Source of the DNA: Anabaena lutea FACHB-196
Lineage (GTDB): Bacteria > Cyanobacteriota > Cyanobacteriia > Cyanobacteriales > Nostocaceae
Length of the DNA stretch: 64,000 nucleotides
NCBI RefSeq assembly: GCF_014698305.1
Contig: NZ_JACJST010000029.1
Coordinates: 1-64,000, forward strand
Direction: 5' to 3'
In this document: one piece after another, positions 10,898 to 19,327 of the stretch
How positions within the stretch are numbered: the first letter of the stretch is position 1
Layout: every line of letters starts with the position of its first letter
Notes under the pieces: generated by a model
Databases searched by the model: none
Seen by the model: only the letters and a program-made list of their open reading frames with translations
Told to the model about the DNA's origin: nothing
Program-made: the position numbers and the translations under genes

Positions 10898-13345
10898 ATG
10901 CAGCATGAAGCAATACTGAAACTAAAGCCGCGTCCTCTCCGCTTAGTTTACTTAGCGAATACCACAACAGACCTGAAAAATGCCGTCACCCTTTACACGC
11001 ATTTATGGGGGGGCTTCTCAAATGCTATCTTTCCAGTACCTGATGATACTGATAAACTTATCCTCTTGCAGTACGCCTTACAGTCAATTAATCCTGATTA
11101 TATTTTCTTGCCAGAGCAAAACCTTCCAGAAAATGTCACTGAAATCTTAGATGAGTTTCCAAGTTTTTGCTTAAAACTTTCATCAGAGCGAATTGAAGAC
11201 ATAGCTAATCTTAATGATCATCTTTTTGGTCTTCCATTGCTGACAGTGAATGGTTCTCAAATTAGAGAATTTCCACATATTATTCGTGTCTTAAATTCTA
11301 TATACAAAAATCCCTTATCGGACAGTAATATTTGCTTAATATCAAATGATTCTACATTTGAACATGAGATATTTGTGCAATTTGGTAGACCATCAAATCA
11401 ATATCAAGAATACCTGCGAAATCATCTAAATGCTCGATTAATTTCCATCAATTCTATTGAAGCTTTACTAAAAGCAAGCTTACTAACAGCAACAAAAATA
11501 TTAACTAACTCACTCTCTATGACGAAAAAGGAGATTGTACATACACAATCTTCAGGTGGTTGGTCAATTTGTGATCATGAAAAAGTTTGTAATTTATTTC
11601 TTGACGAAGATAAGGCAATTAATATTGCAGCTAGTTTTTGGAACTACCGCCGTTTAGATATATGGTATAGTAATAAGTTAATTTTACCTAAAAAAGACTT
11701 CCTTGAGAACTTGGAAAGTAGTATTTCAATTTTGTCTAATTTCCTTCCTTCAATGTGCCATTTGAGAATTTATGTGAATTTATTAGAGGATGAATCAAGA
11801 AAATTAGCTAACCAAATTAATACTATTTTTCAGGAATTTAACAAAGAAGTTTTTGTAAGAGTTTTTTATAATAATTCCGGTTTTGATTTTAAACCAGGTA
11901 ACGTTTACTCTAGCGAAGCAGTTATTACAACACGAGAAATTTCATCATTAGATAACTCCATACGCTTTAGTCCCGTCGTACCTTCTGGACACGAAAATTC
12001 TAATTATCTTTTTGGGTATGATGCAGAAATTGAATTTTCCTCTGGTAAATCATTTTCTGCACCTTTTACACAAACTTCTGCTGTACTCCTATCGAATCAC
12101 ATACAAGAAATTAAATATTCAGAAAATTCTCAATACTCTTCAAAAGATTGGCAACAGCAGAAAACACAACCTGTGCGACCTGCTGAAAAGGGTGTGACAG
12201 GGTTAGTTTACTCTAACGCAGAATGCCGTATATATTTACCTGAAAGCGAAGAAATTATTGCAAGATGGTTAAAAAGTAAAGGTTTATTTTTTGAATTAAA
12301 TGATCATACTCGCTATGCTAAAGGATTTATTAAACGTTTTGGAGGTTTTGATAAAACTAGAGATTTAATTATGTCAGGTGGAGCCAAAATATTTTTGGCT
12401 TTTGGTACTAGTGAATCCTCGGAAATCAATAAATTAGATGGAAATAAATTAAAGCATTCACATAAATCTGAACAAAGTGGATTAAAGTGTTCACAAATAG
12501 AGGGTTTTTTAAAACAAAAATTAAATCTAAGTCAGGGAGATGCAAGGAAGATAGTCAAGCAAAATCTTCCGGCATTATTGGAAGCAGGGTTATTATACCG
12601 AGGACACCCTCTAAAATGCCCAACCTGTGGATTAGAAGACTGGTACAAGCTTGAAAAAGTTAACGAATTTGTTGAATGTAATGGTTGTGCAGAAAATTTC
12701 CAGTTAGAAAGCTTGACTAGTTTAGAATTTGCATATAAACCTAATGAATTAGCAACCCGGTTTCTCAAGACTGGTGGACAGGCTGTACTCTCAACAGCAG
12801 TTTTTTTATCCTGGCTTGCTTCTTCTGGATATATTCAACTAGGAGGAGACATTTCACACTTAGGTGAAAAGCAGTCCTTCGCAGAAATTGATTTATTTAT
12901 CCTTGTTAAAGATGTTTTAATACTTGCTGAATGTAAGTCTTGGCGTGTAATAGATGAATCAAAGGCAAACGATATAATCAAGCATCTTGAAAAAGTAATT
13001 GAAACAGCAGTCCTTGTAAGCGCCAAAGTAGTAGTTTTAGGTGTTGTGACTACATCAATTACCTGTGACTTACATTCCCTAGTGAGCGATGTGGCACAAA
13101 ATGCAACCGAAAAAGGAATTGGAGTACATCTCCTGCTCAATGATACGTTTTATCTGTGGGGTCAACAAGAGAACGCAGTAACAGAACAATGGCAACTAAA
13201 TGTGATGGATCTTCTAGTTCCAGAAAAGGACTTGCCACAGAATCCAGATGTATCTGTAGGAGAACCTGTCAGAGTATTTAGTTGGAACGAGGGAGATCAA
13301 CTGGTAAATAGAGACTTGCTGGAATGCTGGAAGCAAGAGTTTTAA
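10898..13345 (+). CDS. Large protein of unknown function with zinc ribbon and nuclease-like C-terminus
   Basis: I do not recognise this 815-residue protein as a named family. The N-terminus (PRPLRLVYLANTTTDLKNAV, then YTHLWGGFSNAIFPVP) forms a globular domain. A central region follows with GGWSICDHEKVCNLF and SFWNYRRLDIWY. Near residues 570-600 there is a four-cysteine zinc ribbon (CPTCGLEDW ... CNGC). The C-terminal part (about 640-730) has the pattern EIDLFILVKDVLILAECKSW. Its D...E-x-K arrangement and alternating strands resemble PD-(D/E)XK restriction-type (NERD/Mrr-like) nucleases. The gene sits alone between pnp and a DUF3146 gene and is more A+T-rich than they are, which fits acquired accessory DNA. 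A nuclease used in defence is an inference from the C-terminal motif only. ATG 10898 is the first in-frame start. Confidence 0.85.
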   Translation: MQHEAILKLKPRPLRLVYLANTTTDLKNAVTLYTHLWGGFSNAIFPVPDDTDKLILLQYALQSINPDYIFLPEQNLPENVTEILDEFPSFCLKLSSERIEDIANLNDHLFGLPLLTVNGSQIREFPHIIRVLNSIYKNPLSDSNICLISNDSTFEHEIFVQFGRPSNQYQEYLRNHLNARLISINSIEALLKASLLTATKILTNSLSMTKKEIVHTQSSGGWSICDHEKVCNLFLDEDKAINIAASFWNYRRLDIWYSNKLILPKKDFLENLESSISILSNFLPSMCHLRIYVNLLEDESRKLANQINTIFQEFNKEVFVRVFYNNSGFDFKPGNVYSSEAVITTREISSLDNSIRFSPVVPSGHENSNYLFGYDAEIEFSSGKSFSAPFTQTSAVLLSNHIQEIKYSENSQYSSKDWQQQKTQPVRPAEKGVTGLVYSNAECRIYLPESEEIIARWLKSKGLFFELNDHTRYAKGFIKRFGGFDKTRDLIMSGGAKIFLAFGTSESSEINKLDGNKLKHSHKSEQSGLKCSQIEGFLKQKLNLSQGDARKIVKQNLPALLEAGLLYRGHPLKCPTCGLEDWYKLEKVNEFVECNGCAENFQLESLTSLEFAYKPNELATRFLKTGGQAVLSTAVFLSWLASSGYIQLGGDISHLGEKQSFAEIDLFILVKDVLILAECKSWRVIDESKANDIIKHLEKVIETAVLVSAKVVVLGVVTTSITCDLHSLVSDVAQNATEKGIGVHLLLNDTFYLWGQQENAVTEQWQLNVMDLLVPEKDLPQNPDVSVGEPVRVFSWNEGDQLVNRDLLECWKQEF

Positions 13346-13486
13346 AGGTTTATCTGTTCGTGTAGCCGCTACAATTTGACTCATCCGGCTCCCCTTTGCC
13401 AATTTGTCAATTTCAGGGATTTTTGGTACATAAAGATTAAGTAACCTACATGGTTGACTGTTATCCCATACTCGACATAAAGCATA

Positions 13487-13750
13487 GTGAGTGCTAAACG
13501 TCTACCAGAAACAACCGCCAATGTCAGAATCACCCGCCAATCTTGGCAACATGGCTTTCTTGAAGGTGAAGTAAGCGCAGGCGATTTTGAATGGCATTTT
13601 CAATGGCATTTCCGCCGGGGAGAACTATCTGTGAAGCCTTCCCAAGGTCGCGCTTTAATCAAAGAACCTCTCGGCCGCTTTTTGGAAAAACAAGATTACC
13701 AGCTAGAACCAGGGGGCGATTATGCTTTTACTATTCGGGCTGAATTGTAA
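13487..13750 (+). CDS. DUF3146 family protein
   Basis: This small 87-residue cyanobacterial protein (SWQHGFLEGEVSAGDFEWHF, ending YAFTIRAEL) belongs to a family found in cyanobacteria without assigned function. It is soluble and rich in aromatic and charged residues, with no signal peptide or membrane segment. The start is GTG at 13487 (MSAKRLPETTAN); no ATG lies further upstream in frame. The YqgF-like gene converges on it and ends 18 bases downstream. Confidence 0.82.
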   Translation: MSAKRLPETTANVRITRQSWQHGFLEGEVSAGDFEWHFQWHFRRGELSVKPSQGRALIKEPLGRFLEKQDYQLEPGGDYAFTIRAEL

Positions 13751-13768
13751 TTAGTTATTAGTCATTGG

Positions 13769-14206
13769 TCATTGGTCATTAGAACTATTGGCAGTTAAGC
13801 GATTGAGGTAGCGTTCAATTAAGAGAATAGCCACAATATCGTCTATTGGTCGTGGTGGTTGACGCATTCCCTTGGGTAATAGTTTGGTGATTCCTGTGGG
13901 TGGGAACATCTGCCAATAGCGATCGCGTGCTTCTAAAGTGCTATAGCGCTCATCGACTAAAATAATATTCAGCTTGTCTGTTAATTCCTGATTTAATTGC
14001 TGTTTCCACTTTTTGGCGGTAGTTTGGTCGCCCATGACTACTAAGGAAACTGGGAATTTTTGACGCAGTGATTCAATGTGAGCGATCGCATCGGCAGCAG
14101 GAACAACTTGATGATAGTACAGTTGCCGATCCAGTCCCATCACTGCCACACCACATTTATCTCGACCGGGATCAAAGCCTAAAATTGCTGGTTGTGTATT
14201 AGTCAT
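13769..14206 (-). CDS. YqgF/RuvX-like RNase H-fold nuclease
   Basis: The 145-residue protein has the YqgF/RuvC-like fold. The first catalytic Asp is in ILGFDPGRDKCGVAVMG; then come LVDERYSTLEARDRYW (catalytic Glu/Asp region) and the C-terminal PPRPIDDIVAILLIERYL (final Asp). YqgF-type enzymes process the 5' end of 16S rRNA precursors or resolve branched DNA. This cyanobacterial form is divergent, so which activity it has is uncertain. The ATG (14206-14204) lies inside a 7-base tandem repeat array, so the first residues (MTN) are encoded by repeat sequence and no normal ribosome site precedes it. Confidence 0.85.
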   Translation of the reverse strand: MTNTQPAILGFDPGRDKCGVAVMGLDRQLYYHQVVPAADAIAHIESLRQKFPVSLVVMGDQTTAKKWKQQLNQELTDKLNIILVDERYSTLEARDRYWQMFPPTGITKLLPKGMRQPPRPIDDIVAILLIERYLNRLTANSSNDQ

Positions 14207-14244
14207 TGGTCATTAGTCATTAGTCATTAGTCATTGGTCATTGG
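14198..14244. repeat. 7-base tandem repeat (STRR type)
   Basis: About six tandem copies of ATTAGTC/ATTGGTC, a short tandemly repeated sequence typical of heterocystous cyanobacteria. On the minus strand it reads ATGACTA/ATGACCA and provides the start codon of the YqgF-like gene. The same repeat occurs at 18550-18606 and 23695-23745. Confidence 0.9.
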
Positions 14245-14259
14245 TAATAATTATTCTCT

Positions 14260-14596
14260 GCCCATCTCCCCATCTCTCCATCTCCCCATCTCCCCATCTC
14301 CCCATCTCCCCATCTCCGCGTCCCCGCGTCTCCCCATCTCCGCGTCCCCGCGTCTCCCCATCTCCCCATCTCCCCATCTCCCCATCTCCCCATCTCCCCA
14401 TCTCCCCATCTCCCCATCTCTCCATCTCTCCATCTCTCCATCTCCCCATCTCCGCGTCCCCGCGTCTCCCCATCTCCCCATCTCCCCATCTCCCCATCTC
14501 TCCATCTCTCCGCGTCCCCGCGTCTCCCCATCTCTCCATCTCTCCATCTCTCCATCTCTCCATCTCCCCATCTCCGCGTCCCCGCGTCTCTCCATC
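14260..14596. repeat. 8-base tandem repeat array (CCCCATCT with CTCCATCT and CCGCGTCC/CCGCGTCT variants)
   Basis: About 42 tandem octamers, in mixed order: CCCCATCT (most frequent), CTCCATCT and CCGCGTCC-CCGCGTCT pairs. Because the unit has no stop codon in most registers, long false ORFs appear in several frames on both strands. The array fills the space between the YqgF-like gene and the DUF3084 gene. It is preceded by GGTAATAATTATTCTCT and followed by GGTCACCTGTCACCT; the same flanks enclose a shorter array at 23758-23806. Confidence 0.92.
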
Positions 14597-14614
14597 GGTC
14601 ACCTGTCACCTAAT

Positions 14615-16063
14615 TTACGTGCTAAAAATAACTTGCCCATTAAATATTGCTACTAGTTTGACTCTCAGCGGACCCGCTGTATAAGTATCAGCCGCCGCTA
14701 TTGCTTTAATTTCCACAGGTTGCTCAAACTGCTGCAATTGGTTAAAAAAGCGTAAAAAAGTCCCATCTATTTGCACAGTTTCGACTATGCCAGCATTTCG
14801 GGCGCGAAATTGAGAAGCGGAAATTAGTAAATCAATTCGTTGCCGCAGTTGATAAGATGTCATAGTTTTCATATCAGCAGAAGTTGTTGCCAATACCTGG
14901 TCTGTGGAAAATACCAACAGATTCCGCGATGCATCAGCAAAAAATTCTATCTGCTTTTCTCCTCTAACATAATTCCCTGCCGAGAAAATCCGCACCACAT
15001 ATTCTCGACCATCATCAATCTGCTTGATCAGTTGCTCAACTTTGTCTTGGGTTAAACGCAATAGTTCCGTATTTCCAGGAGTTGTTCCAGGTTCAGTTAA
15101 TTGAATATTAGCAGTGCGGTTAGCTTCCTGTAGAATTTGTATAACTACCTGACGAGCCGCAGGCGGTTGAGTGACGCGAACTACACCAGATGCTATGACT
15201 TGTCCGCGAACTAAAGCCAGCTTACCTAAACGTAGGTCACGGTAGGACTGATAATATTTTTCTAACCTTGCAACTTCCTGCTCTAAATATTCTTGCTGTT
15301 TTTCTAATTCTTTGAGGCGAGACTCCCTTGTAGCAATTACTTGCTCTCGCTTTTGAATTTCTAGATTACGATTTTGAATAAGTTGGTCTAACTGGGCAAT
15401 TTTCTGATCGCGTTTTTCAATAGCTGTCTTCGCTTCATCAATAGCTTTTTTTGCTTCTGTATATAGTCGCTGACGTTCTGTCTTTAATTGTTCAACAGCA
15501 GCTTGCAATACCTTTCTTTGATTATAAAGACTCTGTAGTTCAGCTATGGATTTTTGGTACTGAACAACTACTTCACCCAGTCGGCTTTGAGTTCCTTGGA
15601 GTTGAGCTTGAGTTTTAGCTTGTTGGCTAATGGTGCGGTTGAGTTGTGCTTGCGTGATTCTTTGTTTGACATTGACCGCTTGCAATGACTTATTGATTTC
15701 CTGTAAATCTTGCTGTGCTTGAGCTTGGTCTTTTCTAGCTTGGTTTAGCTGATTTTCTACTTGGCTTTTTTGGGTTTCAGCCGTTTTTAGTTGTTCTCGC
15801 TTGTTTCTGAGGTCTCTTTGAATATCCTCTAACTCAAAAACCCCTTTCCTCAATCCTTCGTCAGCGGCAAATAAAATCGCTAGAGTTGAGGCGGAAATTA
15901 AACCACCTGTAAAAATAGTGACTAGTACTGCCGTTTTTTTGGGACGAAGGTTGAACAGTGAGAGACGTGCTTTGCCAACTCGTGTGCCGATGCGATCGCC
16001 CACGGTGGCAATTACGCCTCCCAAAATTAAAATTGCTGCGATGAGGATGTACCCAGTGGTCAT
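14615..16063 (-). CDS. DUF3084 domain-containing coiled-coil membrane protein
   Basis: The 482-residue protein starts with a hydrophobic segment (ILIAAILILGGVIATVGDR), then SLFNLRPKKTAVLVTIFTGG and a second membrane segment. A long coiled coil of Glu/Gln/Lys-rich heptads follows (about residues 75-270). The C-terminal globular half contains VVRVTQPPAARQVVIQIL. This is the layout of the cyanobacterial DUF3084 family, whose function is unknown; the architecture suggests a structural or scaffolding role at the membrane. The stop lies directly against the 8-base repeat array. ATG 16063 is followed by the conserved N-terminus. Confidence 0.86.
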   Translation of the reverse strand: MTTGYILIAAILILGGVIATVGDRIGTRVGKARLSLFNLRPKKTAVLVTIFTGGLISASTLAILFAADEGLRKGVFELEDIQRDLRNKREQLKTAETQKSQVENQLNQARKDQAQAQQDLQEINKSLQAVNVKQRITQAQLNRTISQQAKTQAQLQGTQSRLGEVVVQYQKSIAELQSLYNQRKVLQAAVEQLKTERQRLYTEAKKAIDEAKTAIEKRDQKIAQLDQLIQNRNLEIQKREQVIATRESRLKELEKQQEYLEQEVARLEKYYQSYRDLRLGKLALVRGQVIASGVVRVTQPPAARQVVIQILQEANRTANIQLTEPGTTPGNTELLRLTQDKVEQLIKQIDDGREYVVRIFSAGNYVRGEKQIEFFADASRNLLVFSTDQVLATTSADMKTMTSYQLRQRIDLLISASQFRARNAGIVETVQIDGTFLRFFNQLQQFEQPVEIKAIAAADTYTAGPLRVKLVAIFNGQVIFST

Positions 16064-16252
16064 CTTCAGCTACCGTTCACGTATTGTGCTGTCGGCATAA
16101 TGCTTCCAGATACAGCCTACTACTTTCAACCCTGTTCTGGTGGGGGATAGAGATTGGCAAGGCCAGAAATTACTCAATTTTTAGATTTACCTCCGATTGT
16201 GGGTGTCCTTTCTGAAAACAAAACCTGTACCAACTCATTTCCCCAGTAGTTT

Positions 16253-16924
16253 TTAAGTAAATTGTCTACTTAAGGTGACAGGTTTATGCACAGTAATTTT
16301 TTTCTTGTGAATCGAAATCATTTTTTTCTCACGTAAATCTCCGAGTAACCTGGTGACGGTGACACGAGTAGAACCAATTGCTTCAGCGATCGCTTGATGA
16401 GATAACTTCAGATCAATAGTGATACCATCGGCACAAGGAACACCAAAATCTCGACAAAGAATTAACAGAAAACTTATCAACCTAGAACCCATATCTCGGT
16501 GAGCGAGGGTTTCAATCATCATCTCTGTCTGGAGAATCCGTGAAGACAGACCTCGCAACATCAACATGGATAATTCGGGATTTTCCTTAAGAGCTTGCTC
16601 CACTTGTTCAATTGGTGCTGAAAGCAATTCTACAGCCGTAAAAGCGACTGCATGGTAAAACCTATCAGACTTGTTACCCGTTAGCAGTGACAACACACCA
16701 AACACACTATTTTCCCGCAGCAGCGCTACCGTTATTTCTTCTCCTGCCTCGTACACCCTGGAAAGTTTCACAGCACCCTTGAGAAGAAAATAAACTCGTT
16801 CGGCAGGATCGCCGGGAAAAAAGATAGTTTTGTTGCGTTCAAACGTTTCCACAACCGGCGGAAACGCTCCGGTCGCCATCTGACGAAAAACATTTGCTAG
16901 GGCTTTATCTTGTGTCACGATCAT
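16253..16924 (-). CDS. ntcA: Global nitrogen regulator NtcA
   Basis: The 223-residue protein is the CRP-family regulator NtcA, which activates nitrogen-assimilation and heterocyst genes under nitrogen limitation in response to 2-oxoglutarate and PipX. The N-terminal cyclic-nucleotide-binding-like fold ([20 protein letters not shown]) is followed by the dimerisation helix and a C-terminal helix-turn-helix ([20 protein letters not shown]), which recognises GTA-N8-TAC sites and is nearly invariant among cyanobacteria. Start ATG 16924. I found no clear GTA-N8-TAC palindrome in the upstream spacer, so autoregulation is not supported by what I can read. Confidence 0.97.
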   Translation of the reverse strand: MIVTQDKALANVFRQMATGAFPPVVETFERNKTIFFPGDPAERVYFLLKGAVKLSRVYEAGEEITVALLRENSVFGVLSLLTGNKSDRFYHAVAFTAVELLSAPIEQVEQALKENPELSMLMLRGLSSRILQTEMMIETLAHRDMGSRLISFLLILCRDFGVPCADGITIDLKLSHQAIAEAIGSTRVTVTRLLGDLREKKMISIHKKKITVHKPVTLSRQFT

Positions 16925-17727
16925 CTACCTTCCCCTACCCAATGCCGGAAAAACAAAAACTGATTACCTAAGAATACACCTGAAAAATCAAGAAAGCACC
17001 GTCAACCTTTTTGTTTTTTCCTATACTCAAATTTAATTCTTCATAGTTATTTGTTTATTATGATACATAATTATTGTTATTTTTAGCCAGGAGTTGTTGA
17101 TAAGTGGTTTCATAAACTCAAATAACGAGGTTTTTTCTCTAAAAATTTTCCATATCTTTATAACTTCTTAAACAATCTGCAGCAATTTTGTTGCCCTCAA
17201 CACCCTGACTGAAAACAAGCCAACCAGCCCCTGCACACAAGCAACAGGTTGAAGGAACTAAGTTTTTTGATGTATTTCGGTGACGTAGTTCCAGATGGCT
17301 ACCAACCCTTAGTGAAATTGAAAATTAAAAATCAAAAAAAATTAAAAAATTTATAAAGCTTATTCAACAAGCTTTTCAGCGCTTCTAAATAGTTGGTTCA
17401 TTTCTCCTAACCTGTAAGACTTAATGAGAATTTTCACCAATCCCGTAGCCAACAAAATTAAAGGAATTGAGAATATAGTAGTACTTCTTGGCGATTCCTA
17501 ATTGCCAATACCATCAATTACGTGACCCCCTTCGAGATAAGATTTCAGCCAAAAAATAATTTTTGACACATTTTGTGCAATGGGGCGGCAGATAAAAATC
17601 ACTATCAGCTAATCGCAGCATAAATCTCTCCTCACCATCTATAACTCCTTACACCTAAACTACTTCTTTGTCAAAATAGGCTCAGATTCTAGTATGCTCC
17701 TATTGGTTGATCAAATTAACAATTTCT
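16925..17727. other. Divergent ntcA-fabI spacer
   Basis: About 800 bases of A+T-rich sequence between two divergent genes. It must hold the ntcA promoters and the fabI promoter. I see no convincing gene, tRNA or transposon end in it. Confidence 0.5.
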
Positions 17728-18504
17728 ATGCTGAATCTGTCTGGAAAAAACGCCTTAGTAACAGGTATTGCCAATAACCGCTCAATCGCCTGGGGTATTG
17801 CTCAACAACTCCACAAAGCAGGGGCTAACTTGGGTATTACCTACTTGCCAGATGAAAAAGGTAAGATGGAGAGAAAAGTAGCGGAGTTGGTAGAACCCCT
17901 GCAACCCAGCTTATTCCTCCCCTGCAATGTAGAAAATGACGAGCAGATTAAATCGACCTTTGAGACAATCAAACAGGAATGGGGAAAAATAGACATCCTC
18001 ATTCATTGCCTAGCGTTTGCAAACAAAGATGATTTAAGTGGAGATTTTAGTCAAACTTCCCGTTCTGGTTTCAATAAAGCTTTGGAAGTTAGCACTTATT
18101 CACTAGTACAGTTAAGTGGTGCTGCTAAACCTTTGATGACAGAAGGAGGTAGTATTGTTACTCTCACATATTTGGGCGCAGTCCGAGCCATTCCCAACTA
18201 TAACATTATGGGAGTTGCTAAAGCTGGATTAGAAGCAAGTGTACGTTACTTAGCTGCTGAACTAGGTCAACAAAATATTCGGGTGAATGGGATATCAGCA
18301 GGACCTATCCGCACTTTGGCATCTTCAGCAGTGGGTGGGATTTTGGATATGATTCATCATGTTGAACAAGTAGCTCCCCTGCGTCGTACTGTCACTCAGT
18401 TAGAAGTCGGCAATACAGCAGCATTCCTATGTAGTGATTTAGCAAGCGGTATTACTGGGCAAATTCTGTATGTAGATGCAGGATATGAAATCATGGGAAT
18501 GTAA
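17728..18504 (+). CDS. fabI: Enoyl-[acyl-carrier-protein] reductase (NADH)
   Basis: The 258-residue short-chain dehydrogenase catalyses the last step of each fatty-acid elongation cycle. The cofactor-binding N-terminus is NALVTGIANNRSIAWGIAQQ. The active site has the Tyr-x6-Lys pattern in YNIMGVAKAGLEASVRYLA, and the C-terminus GQILYVDAGYEIMGM is typical of FabI. I place the start at ATG 17728 (MLNLSGKNALVTG), as in family members; a TTG seven codons upstream is in frame but not expected. hisB follows on the same strand after a repeat-filled gap of 95 bases. Confidence 0.95.
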   Translation: MLNLSGKNALVTGIANNRSIAWGIAQQLHKAGANLGITYLPDEKGKMERKVAELVEPLQPSLFLPCNVENDEQIKSTFETIKQEWGKIDILIHCLAFANKDDLSGDFSQTSRSGFNKALEVSTYSLVQLSGAAKPLMTEGGSIVTLTYLGAVRAIPNYNIMGVAKAGLEASVRYLAAELGQQNIRVNGISAGPIRTLASSAVGGILDMIHHVEQVAPLRRTVTQLEVGNTAAFLCSDLASGITGQILYVDAGYEIMGM

Positions 18505-18549
18505 TCGGGACAAATCAAGCCAAAAGTCAAAAGTCAAAATTAGAAACCT

Positions 18550-18612
18550 AATGACTAATGACTAATGACTAATCACCAATGACCAATCACCAATGACCAA
18601 TGACCAATCACC
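18550..18612. repeat. 7-base tandem repeat overlapping the hisB start
   Basis: Tandem ATGACTA / ATGACCA / ATCACCA units (about eight) run up to and across the hisB initiation codon. They are the reverse-complement register of the ATTAGTC arrays at 14198 and 23695. Confidence 0.88.
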
Positions 18613-19196
18613 GCATTGCCACAGTTCACCGCACCACGGGTGAAACTGATGTCCATGTCACCATCAACCTCGATGGTACAGGTATCTGTAAAGCCTCAAC
18701 AGGTATTCCCTTTTTGGATCATATGTTGCATCAAATTTCCTCTCATGGGCTGTTTGATTTAGATATTCAAGCCAAAGGTGACTGGGAAATTGATGATCAC
18801 CACACTAATGAAGATGTCGGTATTACCTTGGGACAAGCCTTACATCAAGCACTGGGGAATAAAAAAGGTATTGTCCGCTTTGGTAATTTTCTCGCACCTT
18901 TAGATGAAGCTCTAATTCAAGTAGCATTAGACTTTTCTGGACGACCTCACCTCAGTTATGGCTTGCAACTTCCTACTCAACGGGTGGGAACCTATGATAC
19001 TCAATTGGTGCGTGAATTCTTTGTAGCTGTAGTCAATCATAGCCAAATGACGCTGCACATTCGCCAACTAGATGGCATTAATTCCCATCATCTTATTGAA
19101 GCAACTTTTAAAGCCTTTGCTAGAGCCATGCGAATGGCAGTAGCAATTGATCCACGCCGTGAGGAGACTATTCCTAGTTCTAAAGGTGTGCTATAA
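18600..19196 (+). CDS. hisB: Imidazoleglycerol-phosphate dehydratase
   Basis: The 198-residue enzyme of histidine biosynthesis converts imidazoleglycerol phosphate to imidazoleacetol phosphate. The manganese-binding histidine motifs are present: [51 protein letters not shown]. The N-terminus [20 protein letters not shown] is the usual start of the fold, but its first codons (ATG ACC AAT CAC) are the last units of a 7-base repeat array. That array supplies several ATGs and no Shine-Dalgarno sequence. Length matches the monofunctional HisB of cyanobacteria. Confidence 0.96.
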   Translation: MTNHRIATVHRTTGETDVHVTINLDGTGICKASTGIPFLDHMLHQISSHGLFDLDIQAKGDWEIDDHHTNEDVGITLGQALHQALGNKKGIVRFGNFLAPLDEALIQVALDFSGRPHLSYGLQLPTQRVGTYDTQLVREFFVAVVNHSQMTLHIRQLDGINSHHLIEATFKAFARAMRMAVAIDPRREETIPSSKGVL

Positions 19197-19327
19197 GTTA
19201 CTACTGAAAGTTTCACGCAGCTACTCGGTTGACGATAATTAACACATTAAATAGAGACAGTTTTTATCGTCCTACCGAGCAACTTGTAATTAATCACACA
19301 TAGCCGGGAATTGGTCATTTAACCGCA

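Noticed and set aside
14231-14684. Five overlapping ORFs of 114-147 codons on both strands (Pro-Ser-Pro-His and Arg-Trp-Gly-Asp repeats)
   Set aside because: They are translations of the octamer repeat array, which lacks stops in most registers; there are no ribosome sites and no homology expected.
17256-17360. Short frame MYFGDVVPDGYQPLVKLKI in the ntcA-fabI spacer
   Set aside because: Only 28 codons, ending in A-rich sequence; no supporting ribosome site or neighbour.
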